A stretch of DNA of 64,000 bases from Umbelopsis isabellina (lineage: Eukaryota > Mucoromycota > Umbelopsidomycetes > Umbelopsidales > Umbelopsidaceae). The position numbers and the translations under genes are program-made. The notes beneath the pieces were generated by a model, which saw only the letters and a list, made by a program, of their open reading frames with translations, was not told the DNA's origin and searched no databases. The stretch covers positions 496,001-560,000 of the forward strand of contig JAEPQZ010000004.1 in the NCBI GenBank assembly GCA_016758905.1, read 5' to 3'. This document shows, one piece after another, positions 24,002 to 34,430 of this stretch (positions within the stretch are counted from its first letter, which is position 1; every line of letters starts with the position of its first letter).

Positions 24002-24301
24002 TTAAAGTTGCTTTCCCAATCGAGCCAAATGGTAGTTGATTGTGTTGGTAGATTTGTTCTTCTTGGTCTAAAAATTACATATTGTTAGTATTTGTCAGAA
24101 ACGTTTAAATTATGGAGGTTTGTTGGGAGTGCAACTTACTGGCTTGGACATGCAAGTGGCTAATGCCTTGGCTGTTTGTGCACATCGGGGATCATCCACG
24201 CCTGCTCGTGACCAGCATTCCAGCATGGCGCCCATTTCAACAATGCAAGGGCTTGCTTCGAGCAACTTCTTTGGTCTAACTTTCAGTTGCTTCAATTTCA
24301 T
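24002..24301 (-). CDS. MRP10: Mitoribosomal small-subunit protein MRP10/mS37 (twin CX9C)
   Basis: Two exons, 24301-24140 and 24067-24002; 75 aa. It is a CHCH-fold protein: the first CX9C pair is C-IVEMGAMLE-C and the second C-AQTAKALAT-C, spaced by WSRAGVDDPR. The basic N-terminus (MKLKQLKVRPKKL) and tail (TKKNKSTNTINYHLARLG) fit Mrp10/mS37 (human CHCHD1), a subunit of the mitochondrial small ribosomal subunit. Such proteins are usually oxidised by Mia40 in the intermembrane space; Mrp10 is unusual in then moving on to the matrix. It is slightly shorter than yeast Mrp10 (95 aa). The intron donor GTAAGT and acceptor TTTTTAG are clean. Without the second exon the frame would end in an unrelated VSCTPNKPP. 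Confidence 0.88.
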
Positions 24302-24825
24302 TGTGAGTGAGTTGCAAGATTCAACAATTCGAAAAGTCTTGCTATAACAAAATATTTGTGACTGTCATAAAGTGACAGCGGTCGTCTCTTGTCAAAGTAA
24401 TTTTCGACAGATAGCTGTCGTTATGAATAATTAACCCTCAATTATATGTCCACTTGCATTGACAGTAGCAGCGAAACCACATTCCTGCCCACATTTGGAT
24501 CATTACTGTGCTATACCATACTTGTCTAGTAAAATCTATTGACTATCTACAGCTGCCGTAGCCAACTCATTGGCCGTCATATGCTTAGTCCATGGTAGTG
24601 AAGATTCCTCTTATATCCGTTAATATAAGACAAATGCTTTTACGATGCTATCACGGTGCTAAAATCCAAACTTTTTGCCCTGAGACTTCCCTTAAGATCA
24701 TAGGCATCTACTGAAAAAATTCAACATTCTCGAACGACTTCTCGACCAAATCGACCATAACATCTATCTCTAAAACTGTACAAGATATTTTATATATAAT
24801 ATCGAATTACTTGATATATATGAAT
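24302..24825. other. Spacer between MRP10 and HIS3
   Basis: Carries the MRP10 promoter and HIS3 3' flank. A short inverted repeat-like stretch (GACTGTCATAAAGTGACAG) occurs at 24360-24378, part of an imperfect hairpin. Nothing else is supported. Confidence 0.4.
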
Positions 24826-25567
24826 CTATAAAACGCCTTTTGTGCTAGGAACATCGTTGGTTCCAGTCAATTCAGTGGCTTGACGAATGGCAACAGCAAG
24901 TGCTTTGAAGGCGGATTCCGAACTGCAAAAGAAGATGAGTTTTGACGCACATAATACGTTTCTGCCAATCTTAGATTTTACTTACCGATGATGATCATTG
25001 TTACCCTTCAAAACATCAACATGGAGAGTAATACCAGCAGCAGTAGCGAATGAGAAGAGAACGTGGGGAATCATCTCGCAAGAGAGGTCACCAATCTTTT
25101 CCCGCTTCAAGCCAAGGTCGATGGAGGCAAAGGGACGACCTGAAATATCAACAACAGCTCTTGAAAGTGCCTCGTCAAGAGGGCAGTAGGCATGACCAAA
25201 ACGCTTGATGCCCTTTGGTGTACCTAAAGCTTGCTTGAAGGCCATACCGAGGGCAATAGCGGTGTCTTCGGCTGTGTGATGATCATCAATGTGCAAGTCT
25301 CCAGTACACTTGAGGGTCAAGGACCATCCAGAGTGTTTGGCCAAAGCGTGATACATCTGTCACAACAAACATTAGTTACTTGCTCGATATATACTGCTTT
25401 ACATATCTACATTCATAACATACGTGGTCCAAGAAACCAATTCCAGTACCAACGTCAATCTCTTGGTTCATTTTTGAATCAAGATTGACTTTGACGCTAA
25501 TATCGGTTTCGTTAGTCTTGCGATCGATAGAAGCTGATCTTGCAGCTTGCTCAGAGTTGCTAGACAT
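24826..25567 (-). CDS. HIS3: Imidazoleglycerol-phosphate dehydratase
   Basis: Exons 25567-25424, 25356-24986, 24922-24826; 203 aa. It dehydrates imidazole glycerol phosphate to imidazole acetol phosphate in histidine synthesis. The two duplicated half-domains each give a manganese-binding HHTAED-type motif: [14 protein letters not shown] in the first half and [16 protein letters not shown] in the second, the latter interrupted by intron 2 within [18 protein letters not shown] and [20 protein letters not shown] are also diagnostic. Length is that of a stand-alone fungal enzyme (yeast 220 aa), not the bacterial bifunctional form. The start at 25567 ([23 protein letters not shown]) is preferred over a frame extension 14 codons upstream, which is untypical. 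Confidence 0.96.
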
Positions 25568-26520
25568 TGTGTTTGTAGTGGTGAGAGGGGGGGTAAATAA
25601 AAAAGGCACAGTGACAGTTATACCTACTTAGGCTCAATCGTAAAAAGATGACCAGTCTGTGACTGATGAGTTGTGACTGCTGATCTTAACATCTCTTCAA
25701 AAGTACTTGTGCTTCAATTCAAAATCAAATACAGGCGTAAAAACAGAGATGTTGTTGTTCTTAGTATGTTCCAGCACGCTTGATATTATTCATTTTAAGA
25801 CAAAACCTGAGGCGCGCACTATATTATACTTGCTCTTAAGGTTTTCTCTAAAGCCATGCAAATCCTTAAAACATACTGAAAGGAAACTTCGTAAGGGGTG
25901 TCGCGATAAAAAGCATTGAGCGAAAAGGCAAAAGCAAAGAGCATACTCAAAGTATGGCTGCTCAATATACGCTTACTGCCTGTTGCAACGTTTCGTGGAG
26001 CCCATCAATGTTAGCATTTTCAAATAACGACGAAACAAAAAGCATTTAATTAGCTTTTAAAATTCACAGTTCCCGCTAATAACCAGCTAAGGTAAATTTG
26101 CTTCTATCTTACTGCCCAAAAGTTATCGTACTACGCTTTTTGCCCCGCGGTGAATCTCAAGCCGAATCGGTAATCTTTTTATAGACGTATGTCCAAATGG
26201 TGTAAGCAAGGTATTTAGCATCGATTTAGAGTACACGGCATGTGCAACCGGAACGATAATAAATCAAAGTTATTTGGAAATGTGAAATTTCAAATAGTTG
26301 TACCTAAGCTACTCAAAAAAGGCATGGGGGGCCCTAGATGAGGCAGTGTAGTAGTAGTATATGGTTCTCAGGTGTGTTCAAGTGGTGAAAGGACCATATT
26401 GCAATTGGCATGGACCGTAATGCCGGTGTTTAAAATACATAATAAGCTGGCGATTTGATTAAAAATTATTTTTGATATTTTGACCTTGAACGCCGAAATT
26501 TTGTTTTCCAAATAGTGACG
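25568..26520. other. Divergent spacer of 0.95 kb, no gene supported
   Basis: Lies between HIS3 (minus) and an unrecognised plus-strand gene. It must hold both promoters. A 70-codon open frame at 25707-25919 has no family features and is taken as noise. No TATA box, Gcn4-type site or RNA gene could be assigned with confidence. Confidence 0.4.
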
Positions 26521-27083
26521 ATGAATGCATCGGATGACCATAAAACTACAGCGGAGCAGGCTGCTGAATCTCCAATACAATCAAAAGCCAATAGATTGGA
26601 TAAACGATTACTTGTCATTAGCGGAAAGTTTCGTCGAAGGTAAAAGACCATGTGGATTATACACGTTCTAGGTTGGGAAGCTGAGATTAAGGTAAAAACC
26701 TATTTGCATATGTGTTCAACAGAAGCAATCCTTCATCCGGCTACCATTCGCTCGATGAGTTGTGGACGGATTTATATCCCTGCATGGACCTGGCACTGAG
26801 TTTTGAACCGTCGTGGTCCATGCAATACATGCTTCGGATAACTGGAGAATTTCACGAGTACTGCGTAGGATTCGGTAAAGAGCATGATGTACAAGGAATT
26901 CCCCCCATGTTTCGCGAACTCGAAAAGGCATGGTTACGTTTACTTGAGGTCCAAGGACTAAGTACAACGGATAAAATTAGATCTCTAAACATATTTAGAG
27001 ATGGCAACGACAAGGCCGGGTGGCTGGGTATCGGAGAGGTATATCAACAAGCCATGCAGGCAGCGGTACCTGCCATGACTTGA
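26521..27083 (+). CDS. Unrecognised 159-aa protein
   Basis: No family is recognised. Two exons, 26521-26639 and 26723-27083, joined by an 83-nt intron (donor AG|GTAAAAG, acceptor CAACAG|A) give a closed frame of 159 aa. The first 40 residues are hydrophilic (MNASDDHKTTAEQAAES...) and end in a basic patch, LDKRLLVISGKFRR. The body looks like a compact folded, probably all-helical domain with several aromatic residues: LDELWTDLYPCMDLALSF, MQYMLRITGEFHEYCVGF, FRELEKAWLRLLEVQGL and DKAGWLGIGEVYQQAM. There is no signal peptide or membrane helix. Trp- and Glu-containing amphipathic helices suggest a protein-protein interaction role, which is only inference. It may be restricted to its lineage. Confidence 0.6.
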
Positions 27084-27327
27084 TCTGCAATAAACGGCAC
27101 AGCAAGAAAGGGCTGGAGCGCGTCCTATGAAAAAACCCACTAGAAGTGTCGCTCATTCAACATGGCTATGCTGATTGGCCGGCTATAATTGGACAACTCG
27201 AGAACTATGGTTACACCAGCTTATTACTGCCAAGCAGGAAATTACATTAAAGTGGATCCGTTTTTACTTTTCTTTTGGTTTTTCTTCCTTTTTGTCCCCA
27301 ATACACTCTTTTTTGTTGTCAAAAACC

Positions 27328-28386
27328 ATGAAGCTTTTGTCTGTCGCTACCTCTGCTTTGGTTGCCCTTGGCTCCATCGTCTCCGTCGTCAATGCTGACG
27401 CCTACTCCGATGCCATGAAGGAGTGGTGTGATGGTATGTCTCGAACACCTAATGTTTACGCCGCCCGCCCGCCCGCCCGAAACCGAAACCTATGCCTTTA
27501 TATATTACATTGAACTCACACATAGATTCTCACTTTTCCAGGTATCAAAATCACTTTCCCTAGCACTACCACTGTTGTAGGTGCCGGCAGTCAAACTAAG
27601 GTTTCTGTCAGTCAGTATCTCATGTTTATTTTCTTATGCGTGTGTGTAATATCTCAATTTGGCACGTTATTGACACTTTCAAATTTTTTTATAGCTCGTG
27701 TCCCTAACCAACACGAAAAGAGCATCACTGGTCTCGACCTTTACATGGTCGAGGGTGGATCAGCCAAATACATCAACAACATCTGGCACGGCATGTACTC
27801 ATTGAACACCCAAGCTTCCATCACCGACACCATCCCCGCCAACACCACTGCTGGTCTTTACTACTACCGTGTCTGGGTTACCAACATGATCCAAGGACAA
27901 CAAGGTCCTGCATGCACACCCACCTCCGCCACTTTCAAGGTCACGTCTGCCGGCCACACCAACGACGACGGTACCACCACTCAAGATGACCCTAACGACA
28001 CTACCCTTTACAACCCTGAATATCAAAAGGGTTGTTTCGGTCTCGATGTCAAGTACCCTGCTGAGGGACAAACTGTTGACATTGGCAAGCACCTTCGTCT
28101 GCAACTTCACCGTGACAGCGCATCTCAAACTGATGAGTTGTTGCAAGTTGATCTCTTCAAGGGTGACCCCAGCAACCAAGGACAATTTGTTCAATCTATC
28201 TTCACTGGTGAGGAGTCCATCAACAACATCCTTACTCTCAAGGATCACATTGTTCTTCCTAGCAATGTCACCTCCGATGGCGACTTCTTCTACAGCCTCA
28301 AGGTTAGCTCCGACAAGGTTGACAAGACCCAAGACTCTTGTACCTTCTACTCCAAGAACTTCAAGATCACCGAGTCCTCCAACTAA
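27328..28386 (+). CDS. Secreted protein with two tandem beta-sandwich-like modules (Kre9/Knh1-like?)
   Basis: Exons 27328-27433, 27542-27610, 27695-28386; 288 aa. The N-terminus is a clear signal peptide (MKLLSVATSALVALGSIVSVVNA, cleaved before DAYSD). The mature part has two similar halves, each opening with a sentence like I-x-(F/Y)P-x-x-G-x-x-V-x-x-G (KITFPSTTTVVGAGS and DVKYPAEGQTVDIGK) and continuing with an L-x-(M/D)V-x-x-G strand. This is reminiscent of the Ser/Thr-rich GPI-anchored Kre9/Knh1 family of wall proteins, but I see no C-terminal GPI signal, and the assignment is tentative. Four or more cysteines and several N-glycosylation sequons (NTT, NDT, NVT) suit an extracellular protein. 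Strong preference for C-ending codons suggests high expression. Intron 1 carries a C/G-rich repeat. Confidence 0.75.
27464..27478 (-). repeat. Four-run G-quadruplex motif (minus strand) in intron 1
   Basis: The plus strand reads CCCGCCCGCCCGCCC, so the minus strand has four G-triplets with single-C loops, an ideal G-quadruplex sequence, and the plus strand a matching i-motif. It lies in the first intron of the secreted-protein gene, on the template strand. Confidence 0.9.
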
Positions 28387-28851
28387 ATATGCTTTTAAGA
28401 AATAAACTCTTGGGAGTTCGATATACACGAAAATAGCTTTCCTAAATATTTTCAAAAACCAAATTTTTTTTTGTATTTCTCTATAGCCTTGCATGATAGT
28501 AACTCGTCAGCTGAAATCATCCCACTCCAATCTCATTTTTTTTTTATTGTACTTCTTGTCCGCTTGTAACATTTTCAATAAAATGCTCAACAGCTTTCGC
28601 TTCCTAAGCAAGGGTAGGGGTTTTGTGTGTGTTTTTGGGGGAAGTCGCGCAATTTCTTTGCAAGTTTCAGCCTGAAAAATAAAAAATAATCGGGCGATTT
28701 GGATCGCATCATGTTGACACCATTCTGACCCAAAGATTTTCAATATAGAAGCATGCAACTATGCACACGCCCATCCATGTTTTCTTCTCTCCCTTTTCGT
28801 TACATTACTCGACGACCCCCTACTCTATCTACCTTATCTATTATAAGAACC
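28387..28851. other. Spacer between the secreted-protein and Rieske/AIF genes
   Basis: Contains the 3' flank of one plus-strand gene and the promoter of the next. T- and A-runs occur at 28465-28473 and 28536-28545. A CT-rich leader precedes the start at 28852. No gene supported. Confidence 0.45.
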
Positions 28852-31182
28852 ATGGCTATTTCGAAACACGTAGTTGCTAAAGAAGCTGACTTCAAGGATG
28901 GTGAAAAGTAAAATAAATTTGAAAACTGTGAAGTGTTATGCTTCGCCCGCATTACTGATAAGACCACCGCGTTCCGCTACAGAAAGGAAGTCAAAGTCGG
29001 CGAACAACCCATCCTTTTGGCCAAATTAGATGGATCTTTCTATGCCACGTCTGGAAAGTGTACTCATTATGGCGCACCTCTCGTTAAAGGCAGTCTTGCC
29101 TCGGACGGTCGTATTATGTGGTAAGCGAAATGGGAACTTTGAGTGTGGCACTTCGCTTGATCGGAGTTGGCTAAAAAGTTGACCCGCACGTCATATCTAC
29201 CCCTCTTTCTAGCCCATGGCATGGCGCATGCTTCAACATCAAGACTGGCGATATCGGTAAGTACAAGACTATGCAAATCCCTATCATGATTAATCAAGCC
29301 CTAATAGTGGTTATTCAGAGGATGCTCCGGCTCTTGATAGCTTGCTGAAATTTGATGTCAAAGTTGAGAACGGTGATGTTATTATCGAAGCCGATGATGC
29401 AGCCTTGTCTGCTAGTCGACGAAAGCCCGCATGTGTCAAGCGTTCCAAAGACAATAAGAAAACCGTCGTTATCATTGGTGGTGGTGCCTCTGGTGCAGCT
29501 ACTGCCAAGACATTGCGGGAAAATAATTTCAGTGGCATAATTCGTGTCGTTTCTCGAGAAGACTATTTGCCCATTGACAGGTCAGTACATTCCAATACTT
29601 ATCGGTTTTACTTGATAGCCAATGATTGACTGTTCAATTAAAGACCTAAAGTCAGCAAGACTTTTGGAACTGGAGACCCATCTCAGATTGCCTTACGCAC
29701 TGCCGATGAGTGGAAGGAACTTGATGTAGAGTTCACTCTTGGAACTGTAAGTCAACAATACCAATACTCGGAATACCCTGGTGTACGTGATAAATTAACC
29801 GTCTGCTAAACCTTTAGGATGCCACTGCTGTCGATCCCGAAAACCATTCAGTGACTTTATCGAATGGTGATGAGTGGAAGTATGACTACTTGGTCCTGGC
29901 CACTGGAGGATGGCCCAGGAAGATCCCTATTCCTGGCGTTGATTTGGAAAACGTATTTACGTTAAGAACCGTGCATGACAACAACTCCATCCAACAAGCT
30001 GTCAAAAGCTTTGGTAATAAACCCAACGTAGTGGTTGTTGGCTCCAGCTTCATTGGTATGGAATTAGCTGCTGTAGCATGCAAAGATGCTAATGTCACTG
30101 TAGTCGGCATGGAAAAGGTTCCATTCCAAAGAGTACTTGGAGAAAGAGTTGGTAAAGCACTAGGAGAAATGCACAAGTCAAATGGCGTCAGTTTGATTAT
30201 GAATGCTAGTGTTGAAGCCATCGAGGCTAGAGGTAAGCCTTTTGTGAACCTGCAATTATCACATATCCTTCGACTTGACACTGATTTGCCTTGGTTTAGA
30301 TGGAGGCAAGGCCACTGGAAGTGTCAAGCTCAAGGATGGAACAAACTTGCCCGCCGATGTAGTTGTTCTAGGTGTTGGTGTCGGTCCACAGACCGATTAT
30401 CTGAAAAACTCCAAGTCATTCAAACTTGAAGAAGACGGCAGTTTGAAGGTCGACCAACATTTCAAAGTTGAAGGATTCGATAACATTTATGCCACAGGTA
30501 AACAATCAGTTTTCCCCTTGATGGTTCAATTTTATTTGTAGATGGTTGCTAAAATTGTGTTTCCATTGGCAATAGGCGATATTGCCACATTCCCCTACCA
30601 ACATACTGGAAACCCACTGCGTATTGAGCATTTCGGCTTTGCTGAGAACACCGGTCGGACTGTTGCCCTCAATATCGCCAAGGGCCCCAAGGAATTCACT
30701 CATGTTCCGTACTTTTGGACTGTATGTGTATATTAGCGCACAAACATGGACGACGACGTGATGACTGATATATTATTTTGATTTCAGGCCCAACATGGAA
30801 AGAGTATTCGCTACGCTGGATTTGCCAAGGACTTTGATGATGTCATCATCGAAGGTGATCTGAAAGAACTATCGTTTGCAGCGTACTATGCACGTAAGTA
30901 CAAAACCAAGTGAAACCTATTTCCCCACAGTAAAGCTGAGTTTTTCTTTGTCTTAAATCAATGATAGAGGGAGAAGAGATCCTGGCTATTGCTTCTTTAA
31001 ACAAAGACCCAGTGGTAACCTATTGCGCAGAATTGGTAAGTGCAAATTTCCAAGCCCATCCTACGATTGTGCAACCAGTTCCTTACTTTTTTCGTATCTT
31101 TTAGCTGCGCATTGGCAAGATGCCCAAAGCCTCCGACATCCGCAACGGTGTGAACCCACTTGATATTCCTTTGAACGTCTAG
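28852..31182 (+). CDS. Rieske-domain AIF-like NAD(P)H oxidoreductase (AIFM3 type)
   Basis: Eleven exons: 28852-28907, 28983-29120, 29213-29256, 29319-29580, 29644-29746, 29818-30232, 30300-30497, 30576-30721, 30788-30893, 30968-31035, 31105-31182; 537 aa. The N-terminal Rieske [2Fe-2S] domain (about 15-95) has both ligand boxes: CTHYGAPL and, rebuilt across intron 2, CPWHGACF. A pyridine nucleotide-disulfide reductase follows: FAD motif VVIIGGGASGAAT, the GG-x-P segment ATGGWPRK, NAD motif VVVVGSSFIGME, and the second FAD box YATGDIATFP rebuilt across intron 7. A C-terminal dimerisation-like domain includes RYAGFAKDFDDVIIEGD. The closest named relatives are animal AIFM3 (AIFL) and fungal AIF-like proteins. 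They are thought to pass electrons from NAD(P)H to an unknown acceptor. No obvious mitochondrial presequence was seen. Many exons, and splitting of both [2Fe-2S] and FAD motifs by introns, make it easy to misannotate. Confidence 0.9.
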
Positions 31183-31686
31183 AAAATAGCTTTCCCTAGT
31201 AATAATTGAAGACCTGTCATTATCTTGCTCAAATTTCAATATCGAGGATACGTTTATAGCATTAAAGTTATATTTTGCCACCATAAAGTTGAACACAAAT
31301 GACAAAAAAAGAAGGCCACATGAGTCAAGTGGTGTGTTAAGATCCGCACTTTTGGGGATAAAATAGAATGTCGGGATATCGTTCTTGAGCGTTCCCGGGA
31401 AGGCTACGTACTAAGTAGCTCAGCAAAATAGTTGAGCAGAGATAACTGACCCGTATTACCCCATGTCACATCGGTGGCACACGCCCAAACCTGAGAAGCT
31501 ATGTTCAGCCCGTTTTCTCTGGCACGCGCAACAACTTTTATACGTATTTGGCACTCTGAACCAGCCTCATATAAATCCACAAAATTTTTTTTTTTTCTTG
31601 GTCTAGTTAAACTTCTTTTTTCTCGTCTTGCTTTATTTTCTTTCTACTGTTCCGACTTTACTTGCTTGTGTTAGGCTTACAATATT
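31183..31686. other. Spacer upstream of the amino-acid permease
   Basis: Holds the permease promoter. A poly-T run (31587-31597) and a CT-rich leader precede the start codon. No ORF or RNA gene is supported. Confidence 0.45.
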
Positions 31687-33879
31687 ATGGCTGAAGATCC
31701 TAGATACAGCCATCTCAATGCTAGCAATAGCCCTGACAGTCGAAATGCACCCTATAGCGAAGCAGACGATGACAGTAGCGGATCCATACGGTCTGGGGAA
31801 TTGCAACGTACCATGGGCCCTTTCTCAGGTACTGTCAGACATAACAATTGCTTCCGTATGTTGCGATTACTAACAATCATTTACCGATTCATCCTCATTT
31901 TATCTAGCTATGACCGTCATTGCGGGTATGATTATTGGAAGTGGTATATTCTCGACCCCTTCGGGCATCTTGATTTCTGTTGGATCAGTCGGCATGTCCT
32001 TGATGATATGGGTGATTGCTGCTATAGCTAGCTTTTGTGGTGTGCTCGCTTATGTTGAGCTGGGATCAGTAAGTTGAAATTATTATGGGAGTGGAGCACT
32101 GGACAAACAAACGAAATGCCGAAGATAATATAAACATGCGGCTGAGCACCGATTTAGCATATCTAGAGAACAAGATCTAATTATTGCTTTGTTCCAATGT
32201 AGATGCTACCTCGATCAGGCGGAGAAAAGGAGTACCTAGATTATGGTAACGTATATTTGTGTTATGATATGCCATTAAACCCATTCAGTTGCTGACCTAT
32301 GATTTTGGCTTGTAAAGAATACGAAAAACCCAAAGCATTAGCGCCATTTCTGTTTTGTATGTCAATGATTGTATTGACCCGTGGCGGTGCTTGTGCTGTT
32401 GATTCTGTAGTGACTGGAACAGTAAGTTTTTCCTTCTTTTTTATATCTCTTTTGCACTTTGCTGCACATGTCATGCACGTTTTCTATGGCGATCTGTCAA
32501 CTAACAGTCCAATTTTGTTCTTTTAGTATCTCTTGTATGCGGGTAAATAACGTGGCAGTCAACGTCAGTGCAAACAGCCATTTCTATTATTTATATTAAT
32601 TGATTGTGTTCTCTATTCCATAGGCGGCATCTATAATAATCCATGGGCTGAGCGCGGTATTGGCATAGTAGTGATTACTAGTATCTGCATTCTACACAGC
32701 GTATCGGTCAAATGGGGAATACGCACCACCGACGTTTTGACACTTTTAAAGATCATCGTGTTGGTGATCGTCGCCATTACAGGCATTGTGGCTGCAGCTG
32801 GAGGCACACATACACCACCTACCAACGCTTTCACCAATGCTTTCGAAGGAACACTGAGCGATGGAAACGGCTATGCAGCGGCGCTGTTCAAAGCGTCTTT
32901 TGCATTTGATGGTTGGAATAATGCCAACTATGTTATTGGTGAACTGCGCGATCCCATCAGGACACTGAAGATCGCCTCATTGTCGGCAATTTCTCTCGTG
33001 TCCGTGCTATATGTCTTAGCCAGTGTTGCTTATTTCGCTGTGGTACCCAAGGACGTGATTTTAAATTCCAACACCGTGGTTGCTGCCGAGTTCTTCACAA
33101 GAGTTTTTGGCCAAAGAGCCGGTGGCCAGGCGCTACCGGTCTTGATTGCCATCTCGTCTTTTGGTTCTACATGTGCCATGACTTTCACAGCCGGGCGTGT
33201 CATCATGGAAGCTGCTCGTGAAGGCTATCTGCCATACGGCCAGTTTTTTGGAAGAGTCAGTCGCTTTGAGACACCAGCCAATGCTTTCATCATTCATTGG
33301 GTAGTGACCATGATCTTCATGTTAGCACCTCCGGCTGGTGATAGCTATAACTTCATTGTCAATTTGCAGTCGTATCCAGAATGGTGGTTTTATGGCGCTT
33401 CCGTGGTTGGGCTGGTGATGTTGAGATTCACGCAACCAGCAGCACCTCGTCCGTTCAAGTCCTTCTGGATCACCAATATCTTTTTCATTCTTATAGCGGT
33501 GTTTTTGATCATTGCACCGTTCATCCCTCCCACCATCAGCGATACCCCATCTATTCCGTATTATATAGTTCCCGTCGTCAGCGTCGCATTCATCATTCTA
33601 TCGGGCGGCTTGTGGTTTGTCCGGGTGAAGATGTTCCATGGCCTGGAAACATCATTGTAAGTCTTGTTGTCATTGCCTGAAAACATACATTGAAGCCACT
33701 TTTGATCATTATTAATGCTATTTGACTTTAGAAATGTGCAACGCTATATCTGGGACAACAACTTACATGGCAGAGAATACACGACAGATGAGATTGAAAG
33801 AATGATGAAGCTAGCAAACGAAGAAGAGCTAACGCGTGTTCGACACCGTGCCGGAGAACTAGCTCGTAATCGCTCATAA
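31687..33879 (+). CDS. Amino-acid permease, APC superfamily, LAT/Mup1 type
   Basis: Seven exons: 31687-31828, 31908-32068, 32203-32245, 32318-32421, 32527-32542, 32624-33656, 33732-33879; 548 aa. After a Ser/Asp-rich cytosolic N-terminus of about 45 residues the protein is a 12-helix transporter. Helix 1 carries the substrate-binding break IIGSGIFSTPSGIL, and helix 2 to 3 reads AYVELGSMLPRSGGEKEYLDY, both typical of fungal high-affinity methionine permease Mup1 and of LAT proteins. Later marks are SFAFDGWNNANYVIGELRDP and REGYLPYGQFFGRVSRFETP. It should import a neutral amino acid, probably methionine or a related one, across the plasma membrane; substrate is inferred only. Exon 5 has just 16 nt (YLLYA) and is needed to keep the frame. 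The C-terminal tail is charged. Confidence 0.88.
32527..32542 (+). other. 16-nt micro-exon of the amino-acid permease
   Basis: Flanked by introns of 105 and 81 nt with TTTTAG and GTAAAT borders. It encodes YLLYA plus one base of Gly. Skipping it would shift the frame within the third or fourth membrane helix. Confidence 0.8.
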
Positions 33880-34430
33880 CAAGACCATATATACCTTAGC
33901 ACTTTTGCACATCTGTACTGTACCATAATGTTTAATACATTTATTGCCTACTTTTGATAATATTTTACTACTTTTGCTTGTTTTTCTACTCTGGTCAAGT
34001 GCTGTGCATGTCATCATGTGTGTATTATGGTAGCTTTGACACTAAATATCAGCTACATACCACTGATCACCAAAGCTCACAGTTCAATGATTGCAAAGTG
34101 TGGCAGAGCCACCCAAAGGATAATATATTAATATTAAGTCATAAAGGATTTTAAGTTATATCATTTCTACATTATTTTTTTTTAAAGTTAAAGCTAAACT
34201 AGCATAATTGAAGTAAAGGAGAGTAAAGCCAAATGTGAAATATCTCAGCCTGAAGTAATGAGCGTTGTAATAGGATGCATCCGTCGGGAGTAGTAGTAGT
34301 AGTAGTAGTAATAGTTGCCTCCCGGTGTAAATAGTAGTTATAAAGGGCTGACTCTGCGAGAAAGACTCTGTGAGTCTGTGAGTAAGAGATTATGAAATAT
34401 TGTATGTCTAGGAAGGACATGTTACTTTAA
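33880..34430. other. Convergent spacer with an AGT microsatellite
   Basis: Lies between the stops of the permease and the RRM/MLLE gene. It contains an (AGT) repeat at 34289-34310 and AT-rich stretches, and short palindromic words (GACTCTGCGAGAAAGACTCTGTGAGTC at 34351-34377 region). No gene supported. Confidence 0.5.
34289..34310. repeat. (AGT)7 trinucleotide microsatellite
   Basis: About seven uninterrupted AGT units in the spacer 3' of the RRM/MLLE gene. It is likely length-polymorphic. Confidence 0.95.

Noticed and set aside
27799-28494. 231-codon minus-strand frame opposite the secreted-protein gene
   Set aside because: Antisense shadow caused by C-ending codon bias on the coding strand; the plus-strand product has a signal peptide and repeats.
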